A stretch of DNA of 64,000 nt from Prauserella_A sp040635515. GTDB lineage: Bacteria; Actinomycetota; Actinomycetes; Mycobacteriales; Pseudonocardiaceae. The notes beneath the pieces were generated by a model. The model worked only from the letters and a program-made list of their open reading frames with translations. It was not told the DNA's origin and made no database searches. The translations under genes and the position numbers were made by a program. How positions within the stretch are numbered: position 1 is the first letter of the stretch; every line of letters starts with the position of its first letter. The stretch spans positions 496,001 through 560,000 of the forward strand of contig JBEYHY010000003.1 in the NCBI GenBank assembly GCA_040635515.1, in the 5' to 3' direction. This document shows positions 51,182-58,717 of the stretch, one piece after another.

Positions 51182-51910
51182 TCAGATCTCGGCGTTCAGA
51201 ATCGCCTTGAGCACCGCCTCGGTGTCGGAGAGATCCTCGAACACGAGGTGGGCGCCGGATTCGCGGAGCTCGCCCGCGCTGTTGCGTCCCGTCGCGACAC
51301 CGACGGCGAGCGCGCCGTGGTCGAGGGCCGCCGCCACATCGTGCGGGGTGTCGCCGATGATCACGACAGATTCCGGCGTGAACGGGGCGCCGTGTTTGGT
51401 GCTCGCCTGCTCGACGGCGTGGGAGACCAGGTCGGCCCTGTGCGCCGAGATCGTGCCGTAGCCGCCGATGCCGAAGTCGATGTGCGTTCCGAGCGCGAAC
51501 GCGTCGAGTTTGTGGCGGGCGACCTCCGGCAGGTTGCCGGTGACGAGTGACTGGACGACGCCGTTGCTGCCCGCGAAGGCGTCGAGCGCCGCGGCCGCTC
51601 CCGGCAACGCGTGCCCGTACTCGGTGAGCCTCGGAAACGACTTCGCGGACTGGGCGATGAGTTCGGCCCACACCTTGTTGATCAGTTCTTCCGTCGGATC
51701 GACGCCGTGCGCCGTGAGCAGTTCGACGGTGATGGCCCGTTCCGTCCTGCCGGGGAACGACGGTAATTCGGTCAGCGCGACACCCGCGACGGCGGTGAGT
51801 GCTTCGGCGTACCAGGTGCCGCCGAGCCCGCGTAGATCGACGAGTGTCAGGTCGATGTCCCACAGCAGCAGCTTCGGTGTCGTGTCCTTCGGATCGCTCA
51901 CGCGCGCCAC
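51182..51910 (-). CDS. HAD-superfamily phosphatase
   Basis: The 242-residue protein has motif I LLLWDIDLTLVD (DxDxT, nucleophile and acid/base Asp, about residues 15-26), motif II SLVTGNLPE (Thr), motif III around the HRADLVSHAVEQA segment, and motif IV VVIIGDTPHDVAAAL (Asp pair). A four-helix cap of phosphoglycolate-phosphatase type lies between motifs I and II. The substrate is not clear. The start is a GTG; another in-frame GTG nine bases inward is possible. Confidence 0.88.
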   Translation of the reverse strand: MARVSDPKDTTPKLLLWDIDLTLVDLRGLGGTWYAEALTAVAGVALTELPSFPGRTERAITVELLTAHGVDPTEELINKVWAELIAQSAKSFPRLTEYGHALPGAAAALDAFAGSNGVVQSLVTGNLPEVARHKLDAFALGTHIDFGIGGYGTISAHRADLVSHAVEQASTKHGAPFTPESVVIIGDTPHDVAAALDHGALAVGVATGRNSAGELRESGAHLVFEDLSDTEAVLKAILNAEI

Positions 51911-51936
51911 GGTACCCGCCTGGTGAGCACGGATTT

Positions 51937-51997
51937 ATTCAACGCGCGTTGACGTGATGGCGGCCTCGGTCTAGCGTGGAACCATAATTCAACGGTT
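51937..51997 (+). promoter_or_regulatory. Promoter with two TCAAC/GTTGA operators
   Basis: TTGACG (51947-51952), a 17-base spacer and TAGCGT (51970-51975) form a strong sigma-A-type promoter for the membrane gene at 52021. The 14-bp perfect palindrome TCAACGCGCGTTGA (51937-51950) overlaps the -35 box. A second site TCAACGGTTGA (51987-51997) lies just past the expected start of transcription. Such pairs look like TetR-family operators; no TetR gene is next to it. Confidence 0.7.
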
Positions 51998-52020
51998 GAG
52001 GAAATCTGGAGGGCAGCAAC

Positions 52021-53157
52021 ATGACGGGTCCGACTCGGCGAAAGGCAATACCTCTCGTCGTGCTGGCAGCGCTCGTCGGGACGGTGGCCGCGGTCGTACT
52101 CGGCTTCCTCACCTTCGGCGCGCAGACGACGGCGCAGCCGAAGGAGCTCCCCGTCGCGGTGTCCGCGCCGGAGGGGACGCCGTTGCGGCAGGCGGCCGAG
52201 CGGGTCGCGGGCCAGGGCGGCGAGGCGCTGCGATGGCAGGTCACGACGCCCGAACAGGGGCGGCGGCTACTGGAGGACAAGGACGTTTACGGCGTCCTCG
52301 AACTCACGATGGGGCAGGCGGGGCCCTCGGCGAAGGTGGTGGTGTCCGGTGCGGTCAACCCGACCGGGACTCAGGTCGCCCAGCAGGCGCTGACCGGTGC
52401 CGGGCAGGCGCTGACCGCCGCGCTCGCGCGGGCGAGCCCGGGTGCCGTCGCAGCGCCGGTCCAGGTGGAGACCATTCACGAGACGTCCACGGCGGGCCGG
52501 TTCGCTCCGCTCGGCATCAGCGCGCTGGCCTGGGTCGGCGGTCTCGCGGCCTGCGCGGTTCTCGTGCTGCTCTCGGCTCGCGCCGGAGCGGTCCCCGGCC
52601 CGCTCGCGAGGCTGGGACACGTCGCGCTGACGAGCGTGCTGGTGACCGCGGTGCTCACCGGTTTCCTCGCGCTGTGGGACTCCTCGCTCGACCTCGGCTG
52701 GCCGACGATCGGCTTCCTGTGGCTCAGCTCGGCCGCGTTCGCCGCCGTGCAGGGCGGCTTGCTCAGGTTGCTCGGGATCAGGGCCATGGTCATCCTCGGC
52801 CCGCTCTACCTGCTGGCGCCGTCGGTGGCCAGCCAGGTTCCGGAGATGCTCAATCCCGTCTACCAGAACCTGTTGTGGTCGTGGACGCCGTTCCGGTTCT
52901 CGACGGAGGGGCTGCGCAGCCTGCTGGTGGGGGTGCGGGACGCGCCGGACGTGAGCGCGGGCCTGTGGGTCCTCGGCGCGATGCTCGTCGCGGGGCTGAT
53001 CGTGATCGCGTGGCCGAGGCGGCGCTCAGCCGGCCAGGAAGCTGAACCGCAGTCGCCGGACGGTGTTGTCGATGTTGGTGTCGACAAGGCAGATCGACTG
53101 CCAGGTGCCGAGGGTGAGCACGCCGCCGAGCACGGGAACGCTCGCATAAGGCGGTAG
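52021..53157 (+). CDS. ABC-2/YhgE-like membrane protein
   Basis: The 378-residue protein has one N-terminal helix (IPLVVLAALVGTVAAVVLGF), an outer domain of about 130 residues, then about six helices (ALAWVGGLAACAVLVLLSA onward). This topology fits ABC-2-type permeases or YhgE/Pip-like proteins, but no ATPase gene is adjacent. An AGGAG-like site precedes the ATG. The last 132 bases run antisense through the conserved 3' half of yjbQ, so the final about 44 residues are probably a non-conserved tail. It is controlled by a promoter with two palindromic operators. Confidence 0.8.
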   Translation: MTGPTRRKAIPLVVLAALVGTVAAVVLGFLTFGAQTTAQPKELPVAVSAPEGTPLRQAAERVAGQGGEALRWQVTTPEQGRRLLEDKDVYGVLELTMGQAGPSAKVVVSGAVNPTGTQVAQQALTGAGQALTAALARASPGAVAAPVQVETIHETSTAGRFAPLGISALAWVGGLAACAVLVLLSARAGAVPGPLARLGHVALTSVLVTAVLTGFLALWDSSLDLGWPTIGFLWLSSAAFAAVQGGLLRLLGIRAMVILGPLYLLAPSVASQVPEMLNPVYQNLLWSWTPFRFSTEGLRSLLVGVRDAPDVSAGLWVLGAMLVAGLIVIAWPRRRSAGQEAEPQSPDGVVDVGVDKADRLPGAEGEHAAEHGNARIRR

Positions 53158-53436
53158 GAAGGCGGGCAGCACGTGGTCACGACCGTGGCCACGGCTGCCG
53201 TGCTGGTGCCGCCAGCGGTTGTCCCTCGGCAGCAGCTGGTCGATGGCGGCGAGCAGGTCGTCGTCGCTGCCCGCGCCGGTCTCCAGTATCGCGAGACCGG
53301 CGGTGGCGTGCGGAACCCATACGTGCAGGAGCCCTTCGTCGGCTCCCGCTTCGCCGAGGAAGCGTTCCGCGTCCTTGGTGAGGTCGAGCACGACGGCGTC
53401 GCCGCCGGTGCGCACCTCGATCTCGGTCGAGTACAT
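53026..53436 (-). CDS. yjbQ: YjbQ/UPF0047 family protein
   Basis: From the ATG at 53436 the protein has 136 residues, the family length. LLHVWVPHATAGLAILE, the GRDHVLPAFLPPYASVPVLG stretch and GTWQSICLVDTN carry the His/Asp/Glu residues of the conserved pocket. Members have weak thiamine phosphate synthase activity in vitro, with unclear real function. It overlaps the membrane protein gene by 132 bases on the other strand. It shares an upstream region with pntAA. Confidence 0.9.
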   Translation of the reverse strand: MYSTEIEVRTGGDAVVLDLTKDAERFLGEAGADEGLLHVWVPHATAGLAILETGAGSDDDLLAAIDQLLPRDNRWRHQHGSRGHGRDHVLPAFLPPYASVPVLGGVLTLGTWQSICLVDTNIDNTVRRLRFSFLAG

Positions 53437-53487
53437 ACGCACAACCGTAGTCGCGTGCGGGCCTGAACGCGGAAGCCATAGGCGTGA

Positions 53488-53577
53488 TGCATACAGTATG
53501 CAATACTGTTCGGCGGCGAAGGGCGCCGATGGCAAAGGCGACCTTCGTCACGTGATCTGGATAACGTTGTCATCCAG
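53488..53577. promoter_or_regulatory. Palindromic operators upstream of the transhydrogenase operon
   Basis: TGCATACAGTATGCA (53488-53502) is a perfect 15-bp palindrome and overlaps the inverted repeat CAGTAT-GCA-ATACTG (53494-53508). A separate inverted repeat CTGGAT/ATCCAG lies at 53557-53577. They sit between yjbQ and pntAA and could serve either gene. The regulator is unknown. Confidence 0.5.
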
Positions 53578-53619
53578 TATGGTCTCCACCGCCGCACCGC
53601 AGGCCGAGGAGGACGCGAA

Positions 53620-54726
53620 GTGCCCGACCCCGAATCGCCGCTGACAGTCGGCGTGGTCAAGGAAACCAAACCGGGTGAGCGCAGAGTCGCGCTCGTGCCC
53701 ACACTCGTCGGCCGCCTCACCAGGCGCGGGCTGCGGGTGGTGATCGAGTCCGGAGCGGGCGAGGGAGCGCAACTCGCCGACGAAGTGTTCGAGGAGGCGG
53801 GAGCCGAGATCGGTGACGCGTGGGCAGCCGACATCGTGCTCACCGTGTCGCCACCGTCCGTCGCCGACATCGGCAAGCTGGGCAAAGCGGCGGTGCTCGC
53901 CGGATTCCTCGCTCCGCTGACCAACACCGAGGAACTCGCCGCCATGAAAAAGGCGGGCATCAGGGCTTTCGCGGTCGAGTCGATTCCGAGGATCTCCCGC
54001 GCGCAGGCCATGGATGCCCTTTCCTCGCAGGCGGGTGTCGCCGGATACCGCGCCGTGCTGCTGGCCGCGCAGCGGCTCCCGAAGTTCTTTCCCATGCTCA
54101 CCACGGCGGCCGGGACGGTTCCGCCCGCGAAGGTGCTCGTGCTCGGGGCAGGGGTCGCCGGGCTGCAGGCTCTGGCGACGGCGAAGCGGCTCGGCGCGCA
54201 GGCGACCGGCTACGACGTGCGGCCCGAGGTCGCCGAACAGGTTCGCTCCGTGGGGGCGAACTGGCTCGACCTCGGCATCGAGGCGGCAGGGGAAGGCGGC
54301 TACGCCCGCGAACTCACCGAGGCCGAACGCGAGGAGCAACAACGGCGGCTGACCGAGGCCACCACCGGATTCGACGTCGTCATCACCACCGCCCTCGTTC
54401 CGGGCCGCATCGCACCGACACTCGTCACCGCCGAGGCCGTCCGCGGCATGCGCGCGGGAAGCGTGATCGTCGACATGGCAGGCGAGACGGGAGGCAACTG
54501 CGAACTGACCGAGCCCGGCAAGGAGATCGTCGCGCACGACGTCACGATCTGCTCGCCGCTCAACCTGCCCGCCGAAATGCCGGTGCACGCGAGCGAGTTG
54601 TACGGCCGGAACCTCACCGAATTGCTGGAGCTGCTGGTGAACGCCGAAGGCGAACTCGTGCTCGATTTCTCCGATCCGATCGTGTCCGGCGCGTGTGTCG
54701 CCGGCGCCGACGAGGAGGTGCGGTGA
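53620..54726 (+). CDS. pntAA: Proton-translocating NAD(P) transhydrogenase subunit alpha, NAD-binding part
   Basis: The 368-residue protein (GTG start after GAGGAGG) is the PntA domain I: VGVVKETKPGERRVALVPTL, LSSQAGVAGYRAVL and the NAD loop VLVLGAGVAGLQALATAKRL are diagnostic, and SVIVDMAGETGGNCELT and LNLPAEMPVHASELY follow. It binds NAD(H) outside the membrane. The operon is split into three chains (pntAA-pntAB-pntB) with ATGA/GTGA overlaps, as in Rhodospirillum and mycobacteria. The complex makes NADPH using the proton gradient. Confidence 0.95.
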   Translation: MPDPESPLTVGVVKETKPGERRVALVPTLVGRLTRRGLRVVIESGAGEGAQLADEVFEEAGAEIGDAWAADIVLTVSPPSVADIGKLGKAAVLAGFLAPLTNTEELAAMKKAGIRAFAVESIPRISRAQAMDALSSQAGVAGYRAVLLAAQRLPKFFPMLTTAAGTVPPAKVLVLGAGVAGLQALATAKRLGAQATGYDVRPEVAEQVRSVGANWLDLGIEAAGEGGYARELTEAEREEQQRRLTEATTGFDVVITTALVPGRIAPTLVTAEAVRGMRAGSVIVDMAGETGGNCELTEPGKEIVAHDVTICSPLNLPAEMPVHASELYGRNLTELLELLVNAEGELVLDFSDPIVSGACVAGADEEVR

Positions 54727-55034
54727 TGCTCGTCGAAAGTCTCGCGGTGCTCGTACTCGCCGGTTTCGTGGGATTCGCGGTGATCTCCAAGGTTCCCAAC
54801 ACCCTGCACACGCCGCTCATGTCGGGTACCAACGCCATTCACGGCATCGTGCTGCTCGGCGGGCTGATCGTGCTCGGCCTCGGCGCGGAAGGCGTACTGA
54901 ACAAGATCCTGCTGGTGATCGCGATCGCGTTCGGCACCATCAACGTCGTCGGCGGTTTCCTGGTGACCGACCGGATGCTGGGCATGTTCAAGGAAAAGCC
55001 CAAGCAGGACGCGGCCAAGGAGGACGGCAAGTGA
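54726..55034 (+). CDS. pntAB: Transhydrogenase subunit alpha, membrane part
   Basis: The 102-residue protein begins at an ATG sharing one base with the pntAA stop. Three membrane helices are visible (LAVLVLAGFVGFAVIS; HGIVLLGGLIVLGLG; ILLVIAIAFGTINVVGGFLV), with VPNTLHTPLMSGTNAIHGIV matching PntA domain II. It forms the proton channel with PntB. The C-terminus is a short charged tail. Confidence 0.95.
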   Translation: MLVESLAVLVLAGFVGFAVISKVPNTLHTPLMSGTNAIHGIVLLGGLIVLGLGAEGVLNKILLVIAIAFGTINVVGGFLVTDRMLGMFKEKPKQDAAKEDGK

Positions 55035-56419
55035 CGACCTTCATCGCCGTCCTCTACATCATTTCCTTCTCACTGTTCATCTACGGCCTGATGGGGCTGA
55101 CCGGGCCGCGCACGGCCGTGCGCGGCAACTGGATCGCCGCGACCGGCATGGGCATCGCCGTTGTCGCCACCTTGCTGCTGCCCGGCATGGGGAACTGGTG
55201 GTTGATCGCGCTCGGTATCGTGCTGGGTACCGTCATCGGCGTTCCCGCGGCCCGCAAGGTCAAGATGACCGCGATGCCACAGATGGTGGCGCTGTTCAAC
55301 GGAGTGGGCGGCGGTGCGGTCGCGCTCATCGCCTGGGTCGAGTTCCGTACGACCGAAGGCTTTCAGGACGAACCGTTGTACGTGGCCATCGCGTCACTGT
55401 TCGCGGCGATCATCGGTTCGGTGTCGTTCTGGGGTTCCAACATCGCGTTCGGGAAGCTCCAGGAACTCATTCCCGGCAAGCCGATCACCATCGGCAAGCT
55501 CCAGCAGCCGCTGAACGTCGTGGTGCTGCTCGCCGCGGTGGCTTGCGCGATCGTGATCGCGTCGGGTGGATCGTCGCAGTGGCTGATCATCGGTGTTCTC
55601 GTTGCCGCCGCGTTGATCGGTGTCATGGTGGTACTTCCCATCGGCGGCGCCGACATGCCGGTGGTCATCTCGTTGCTCAACGCGCTCACCGGTCTTTCGG
55701 CCGCCGCGATGGGCCTCGCGCTGGACAACACGGCGCTCATCGTCGCGGGCATGATCGTCGGTGCTTCCGGTTCGATCCTGACCAACCTGATGGCCAAGGC
55801 GATGAACCGCTCGATACCGGCGATCGTCGCGGGAGGTTTCGGTGGAGGTTCGGCCGCGGCGGTGGGCAGCGGCGGCGGCGAGGACCGTCCCGTTCGCAGC
55901 ACGAGCGCCGGCGACGCCGCCATCCAGATGGCCTACGCGAGCAAGGTGATGGTCGTTCCCGGCTACGGCATGGCCGTCGCACAGGCACAGCACGCGGTGA
56001 GGGAGATGGCGGACCTGCTGGAGAGCAAGGGAATCGAGGTGCTCTACGCCATCCATCCCGTCGCGGGCCGCATGCCGGGACACATGAACGTGCTGCTCGC
56101 CGAGGCCGATGTCGGCTACGAATCGCTCAAGGAGATGGACGAGAGCAATTCGCAGTTCCCGCAAACCGATGTCGCGCTGGTGATCGGAGCCAACGACGTC
56201 ACCAACCCCGCCGCGCAGTCCGATCCGAACTCGCCGATCTACGGCATGCCGATTCTGCACGTCAACGCCAGCCGTTCGGTGATCGTGCTGAAACGCTCGA
56301 TGAGTTCGGGTTTCGCCGGTATCGACAACGCCCTGTTCTACGACCCGAAGACCGCGATGCTCTTCGGCGACGCCAAGTCGTCGGTCGCCGGGATCGTGGA
56401 GGAGCTGAAAGCGCTGTAG
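55031..56419 (+). CDS. pntB: Transhydrogenase subunit beta
   Basis: The GTG at 55031 overlaps the pntAB stop, giving 462 residues. About nine membrane helices (starting FIAVLYIISFSLFIYGLMGL) form domain II, and the last about 180 residues form the NADP-binding domain III: VMVVPGYGMAVAQAQHAVRE, IHPVAGRMPGHMNVLLAEA, QTDVALVIGANDVTNPAAQ and SRSVIVLKRSMSSGFAGIDN. Three-chain PNT operon end; Lsr2 follows convergently. Confidence 0.96.
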   Translation: MTTFIAVLYIISFSLFIYGLMGLTGPRTAVRGNWIAATGMGIAVVATLLLPGMGNWWLIALGIVLGTVIGVPAARKVKMTAMPQMVALFNGVGGGAVALIAWVEFRTTEGFQDEPLYVAIASLFAAIIGSVSFWGSNIAFGKLQELIPGKPITIGKLQQPLNVVVLLAAVACAIVIASGGSSQWLIIGVLVAAALIGVMVVLPIGGADMPVVISLLNALTGLSAAAMGLALDNTALIVAGMIVGASGSILTNLMAKAMNRSIPAIVAGGFGGGSAAAVGSGGGEDRPVRSTSAGDAAIQMAYASKVMVVPGYGMAVAQAQHAVREMADLLESKGIEVLYAIHPVAGRMPGHMNVLLAEADVGYESLKEMDESNSQFPQTDVALVIGANDVTNPAAQSDPNSPIYGMPILHVNASRSVIVLKRSMSSGFAGIDNALFYDPKTAMLFGDAKSSVAGIVEELKAL

Positions 56420-56429
56420 CGGCAGGGCC

Positions 56430-57212
56430 TCAGTTGTTGCCCTTCGCGGCGGAGAAGGTCACCTGGGGGACGGCGGGCTTGCTCGCCGGCTTGCGCTGGC
56501 TTTGCTGAGTCCGCGGCGAAGGCTGGGCCGCCTGGGAGGTTTGCGGTGCGGCCTTCTTCGCGGGCTTGGCGGACTGGGAGGTCTTCGCGCCCGTCTTGCT
56601 CTTACCCGCGACGGCGGTGCGGGTCGGCTTGGCGGCGGCGCGCGAAGTAGTTCGGGAGGCCGCCTTCTTCGCCGTGTCCTTGGTGGCCTTGGTGGCCTTG
56701 GTGGGCGTGCTCTTGGTGGCCGCCGTGGTCTTCGTGGATGCCGTGGTCTTCGTGGCCGCCGCCTTCGCCGATTTCGCCGAAGCGGACGTCTTGGCGGGCT
56801 TGGTGGTCTTCGACGACTTGGTGGTGGCCTTGGCAGGGCTCCCGGCCGACGCCGTCTTGTTCGGTGCTGTCTTGGTGGTGGTCTTCCGCGCGGTGGCTGT
56901 CTTGGTGGCAGCCTTCTTCGCCGGTGCCTTCGCGGTCTTCTTGGCGGCGGTGCCGCTCGCGGCAGGAGTACGGCCCGCGATCTTCCGGGTGCCGCGGCGC
57001 TTGCGCTTGCCGATGATGCGCGGCGGGCGCTTGCGTCCGCCGGTGCGGCGGCCACCCGCGACGTAGCGGCCGAGAAGGTCGCGCAGGGTGTCCGCGTTGT
57101 CGCCGGAGAGGTCGATGTCGTACTCGACGCCATCGAGAGCGAACCGCACCGTTTCCTCGGCGGGCTCGCCGTTGATGTCGTCGAGCAACTCGACCGCAGT
57201 ACTCCTGGCCAT
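56430..57212 (-). CDS. Lsr2-like nucleoid protein with histone H1-like C-terminal tail
   Basis: From the ATG at 57212 (GGGGAGG upstream) the protein has 260 residues. Residues 1-60 match the Lsr2 dimerisation domain (VELLDDINGEPAEETVRFAL, DGVEYDIDLSGDNADTLRDL, GRYVAGGRR). A basic AT-hook-like stretch follows (GGRKRPPRIIGKRKRRG). Instead of the Lsr2 C-terminal DNA-binding domain there are about 165 residues of Lys/Ala/Thr/Pro repeats (AKKTAKAPAKKAATKTATAR) like histone H1 or the HupB tail. It should bind and bridge DNA. Typical Lsr2 is about 110 residues. It is convergent with pntB. Confidence 0.87.
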   Translation of the reverse strand: MARSTAVELLDDINGEPAEETVRFALDGVEYDIDLSGDNADTLRDLLGRYVAGGRRTGGRKRPPRIIGKRKRRGTRKIAGRTPAASGTAAKKTAKAPAKKAATKTATARKTTTKTAPNKTASAGSPAKATTKSSKTTKPAKTSASAKSAKAAATKTTASTKTTAATKSTPTKATKATKDTAKKAASRTTSRAAAKPTRTAVAGKSKTGAKTSQSAKPAKKAAPQTSQAAQPSPRTQQSQRKPASKPAVPQVTFSAAKGNN

Positions 57213-57319
57213 GAATGACCTCCCCGTTCTTGCAAGTGTTCGCGGCAAGGATAGCGCCCGAGCCGTTTTCCTTGCGGGGCGCCCAGGTTGCGCGCTGGGC
57301 CTGAGTAGTGTGCGCTCAG

Positions 57320-58714
57320 ATGATGGCGGAGCAGACTTTCGATGTTGTGGTCATCGGTGCGGGTCCGGTGGGGGAGAACGCGGCCTCCCGGGCGGTCGAA
57401 GGCGGGTTGACGGCGGCGCTCGTCGAGCACGAGCGGTTCGGCGGTGAATGTTCCTACTGGGCGTGTATTCCGAGCAAAGCCCTGCTGCGGCCCGGAAATC
57501 TGCTCGCGGCCGTTCGCAGGATGCCCGGGATCGAGGCGGGCGAGCGGCTCGACGCGCGGGCGGTCTTCGCTCGTCGTGACGCGTTCACGTCGAAAGGGGA
57601 CGACAGCGGTCAGGTCGACTGGGCGAGGAGTGCGAAAGTCGAGCCGATCCGCGGCCACGCGAGGATCACGGGTGAGCGCGAGGTCACACTGGACAATGGC
57701 ACGGTTCTGCTGGCCCGGCGGGCCGTCGTGGTGTGCACGGGAAGCGTGCCGGTGAGGCCTCCGATCGAGGGGCTCGATCAGGCACCCGTGTGGACCTCGC
57801 GCGACGCGACGTCGGCGTCGGAGGTGCCGGGACGCCTTGCCGTCATCGGTGGTGGCGTCGTCGGTGTCGAGATGGCACAGGCGTGGGCCCGGCTGGGGTC
57901 GAGTGTGGATCTCATCGCGACGGGGGAGCGATTGCTGCCGAGGATGCCGGGGTTCGCCGGTGACGCGGTCGCCGAAGGACTGAGGGCCGATGGAGTTCGG
58001 GTTCACCTGAGGGCGCGGGCAGACCGGGTGTCTACTGTGGATGGCTCGGCGCGGGTCGAACTGGCGGACGGCGGCTATGTCGACGCGGACAAGGTACTGA
58101 TCGCGACGGGAAGGAAACCGGCGACCGCCGACATCGGCGTCGATGTGGCGGGGCTCACGCCGGGCTCGCCGCTCACCGTCGACGACACCGGCCTGGTGTC
58201 CGGAGTGGACGGTGAATGGCTGTACGCGGCCGGCGACGTCACGGGAAGGGCGCCGCTGACCCATCAGGGCAAATACGCCGCGCGTGTCATCGGTGACGTG
58301 ATCTCGGCGAAGGCTCGCGGCGAAGCGGTCGATGCCGCGCCGTGGAGCCGGTTCACCGCGACCGCCGATCACCATGCCGTCCCTCAGGTGATCTTCACCG
58401 ATCCCGAGGTCGCGTCCGTCGGGCTCGCCGACGCGGAGAACGATCGGCAGCAGGTGATTGATCTGGACATCGCGGTCGCCGGTTCGGCGCTGACCGCGGA
58501 CGGCTACACCGGCAAGGCGCGCATCGTCGTCGACACGGAGAGGGAAGTCCTGCTTGGTGTCACCTTCGTCGGCCAGGACGTCGGCGAGATGCTGCACGCC
58601 GCGACCATCGCGGTCGTCGGTGAGGTGCCGTTGCGCAGGCTGTGGCACGCGGTGCCCGCTTTCCCGACGATCAGCGAGGTGTGGTTGCGGCTGCTGGAGA
58701 CCTACGGGCTCTGA
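57320..58714 (+). CDS. Pyridine nucleotide-disulfide oxidoreductase (Lpd/MerA-like)
   Basis: The 464-residue protein (GTG 57308 and ATG 57323 are alternative starts) has FAD loop VVVIGAGPVGENAASRAVEG, the redox centre GGECSYWACIPSKALLRP (Cys, five residues apart), NAD loop LAVIGGGVVGVEMAQAWARL, and the dimerisation domain with VFTDPEVASVGLADA-like segment (IFTDPEVASVGLAD). The usual His of the C-terminal HPxxxE is not obvious (LRRLWHAVPAFPTISEVWLR has His-Ala). Hence it may not be a true lipoamide dehydrogenase; substrate unknown. It is divergent from lsr2. Confidence 0.86.
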   Translation: MMAEQTFDVVVIGAGPVGENAASRAVEGGLTAALVEHERFGGECSYWACIPSKALLRPGNLLAAVRRMPGIEAGERLDARAVFARRDAFTSKGDDSGQVDWARSAKVEPIRGHARITGEREVTLDNGTVLLARRAVVVCTGSVPVRPPIEGLDQAPVWTSRDATSASEVPGRLAVIGGGVVGVEMAQAWARLGSSVDLIATGERLLPRMPGFAGDAVAEGLRADGVRVHLRARADRVSTVDGSARVELADGGYVDADKVLIATGRKPATADIGVDVAGLTPGSPLTVDDTGLVSGVDGEWLYAAGDVTGRAPLTHQGKYAARVIGDVISAKARGEAVDAAPWSRFTATADHHAVPQVIFTDPEVASVGLADAENDRQQVIDLDIAVAGSALTADGYTGKARIVVDTEREVLLGVTFVGQDVGEMLHAATIAVVGEVPLRRLWHAVPAFPTISEVWLRLLETYGL

Positions 58715-58717
58715 GCG

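Noticed and set aside
56459..58648. 729-codon frame on the minus strand across lsr2 and the oxidoreductase
   Set aside because: Antisense to the oxidoreductase and a different frame of the Lys/Ala-rich lsr2 tail; composition is Pro/Arg artefact.
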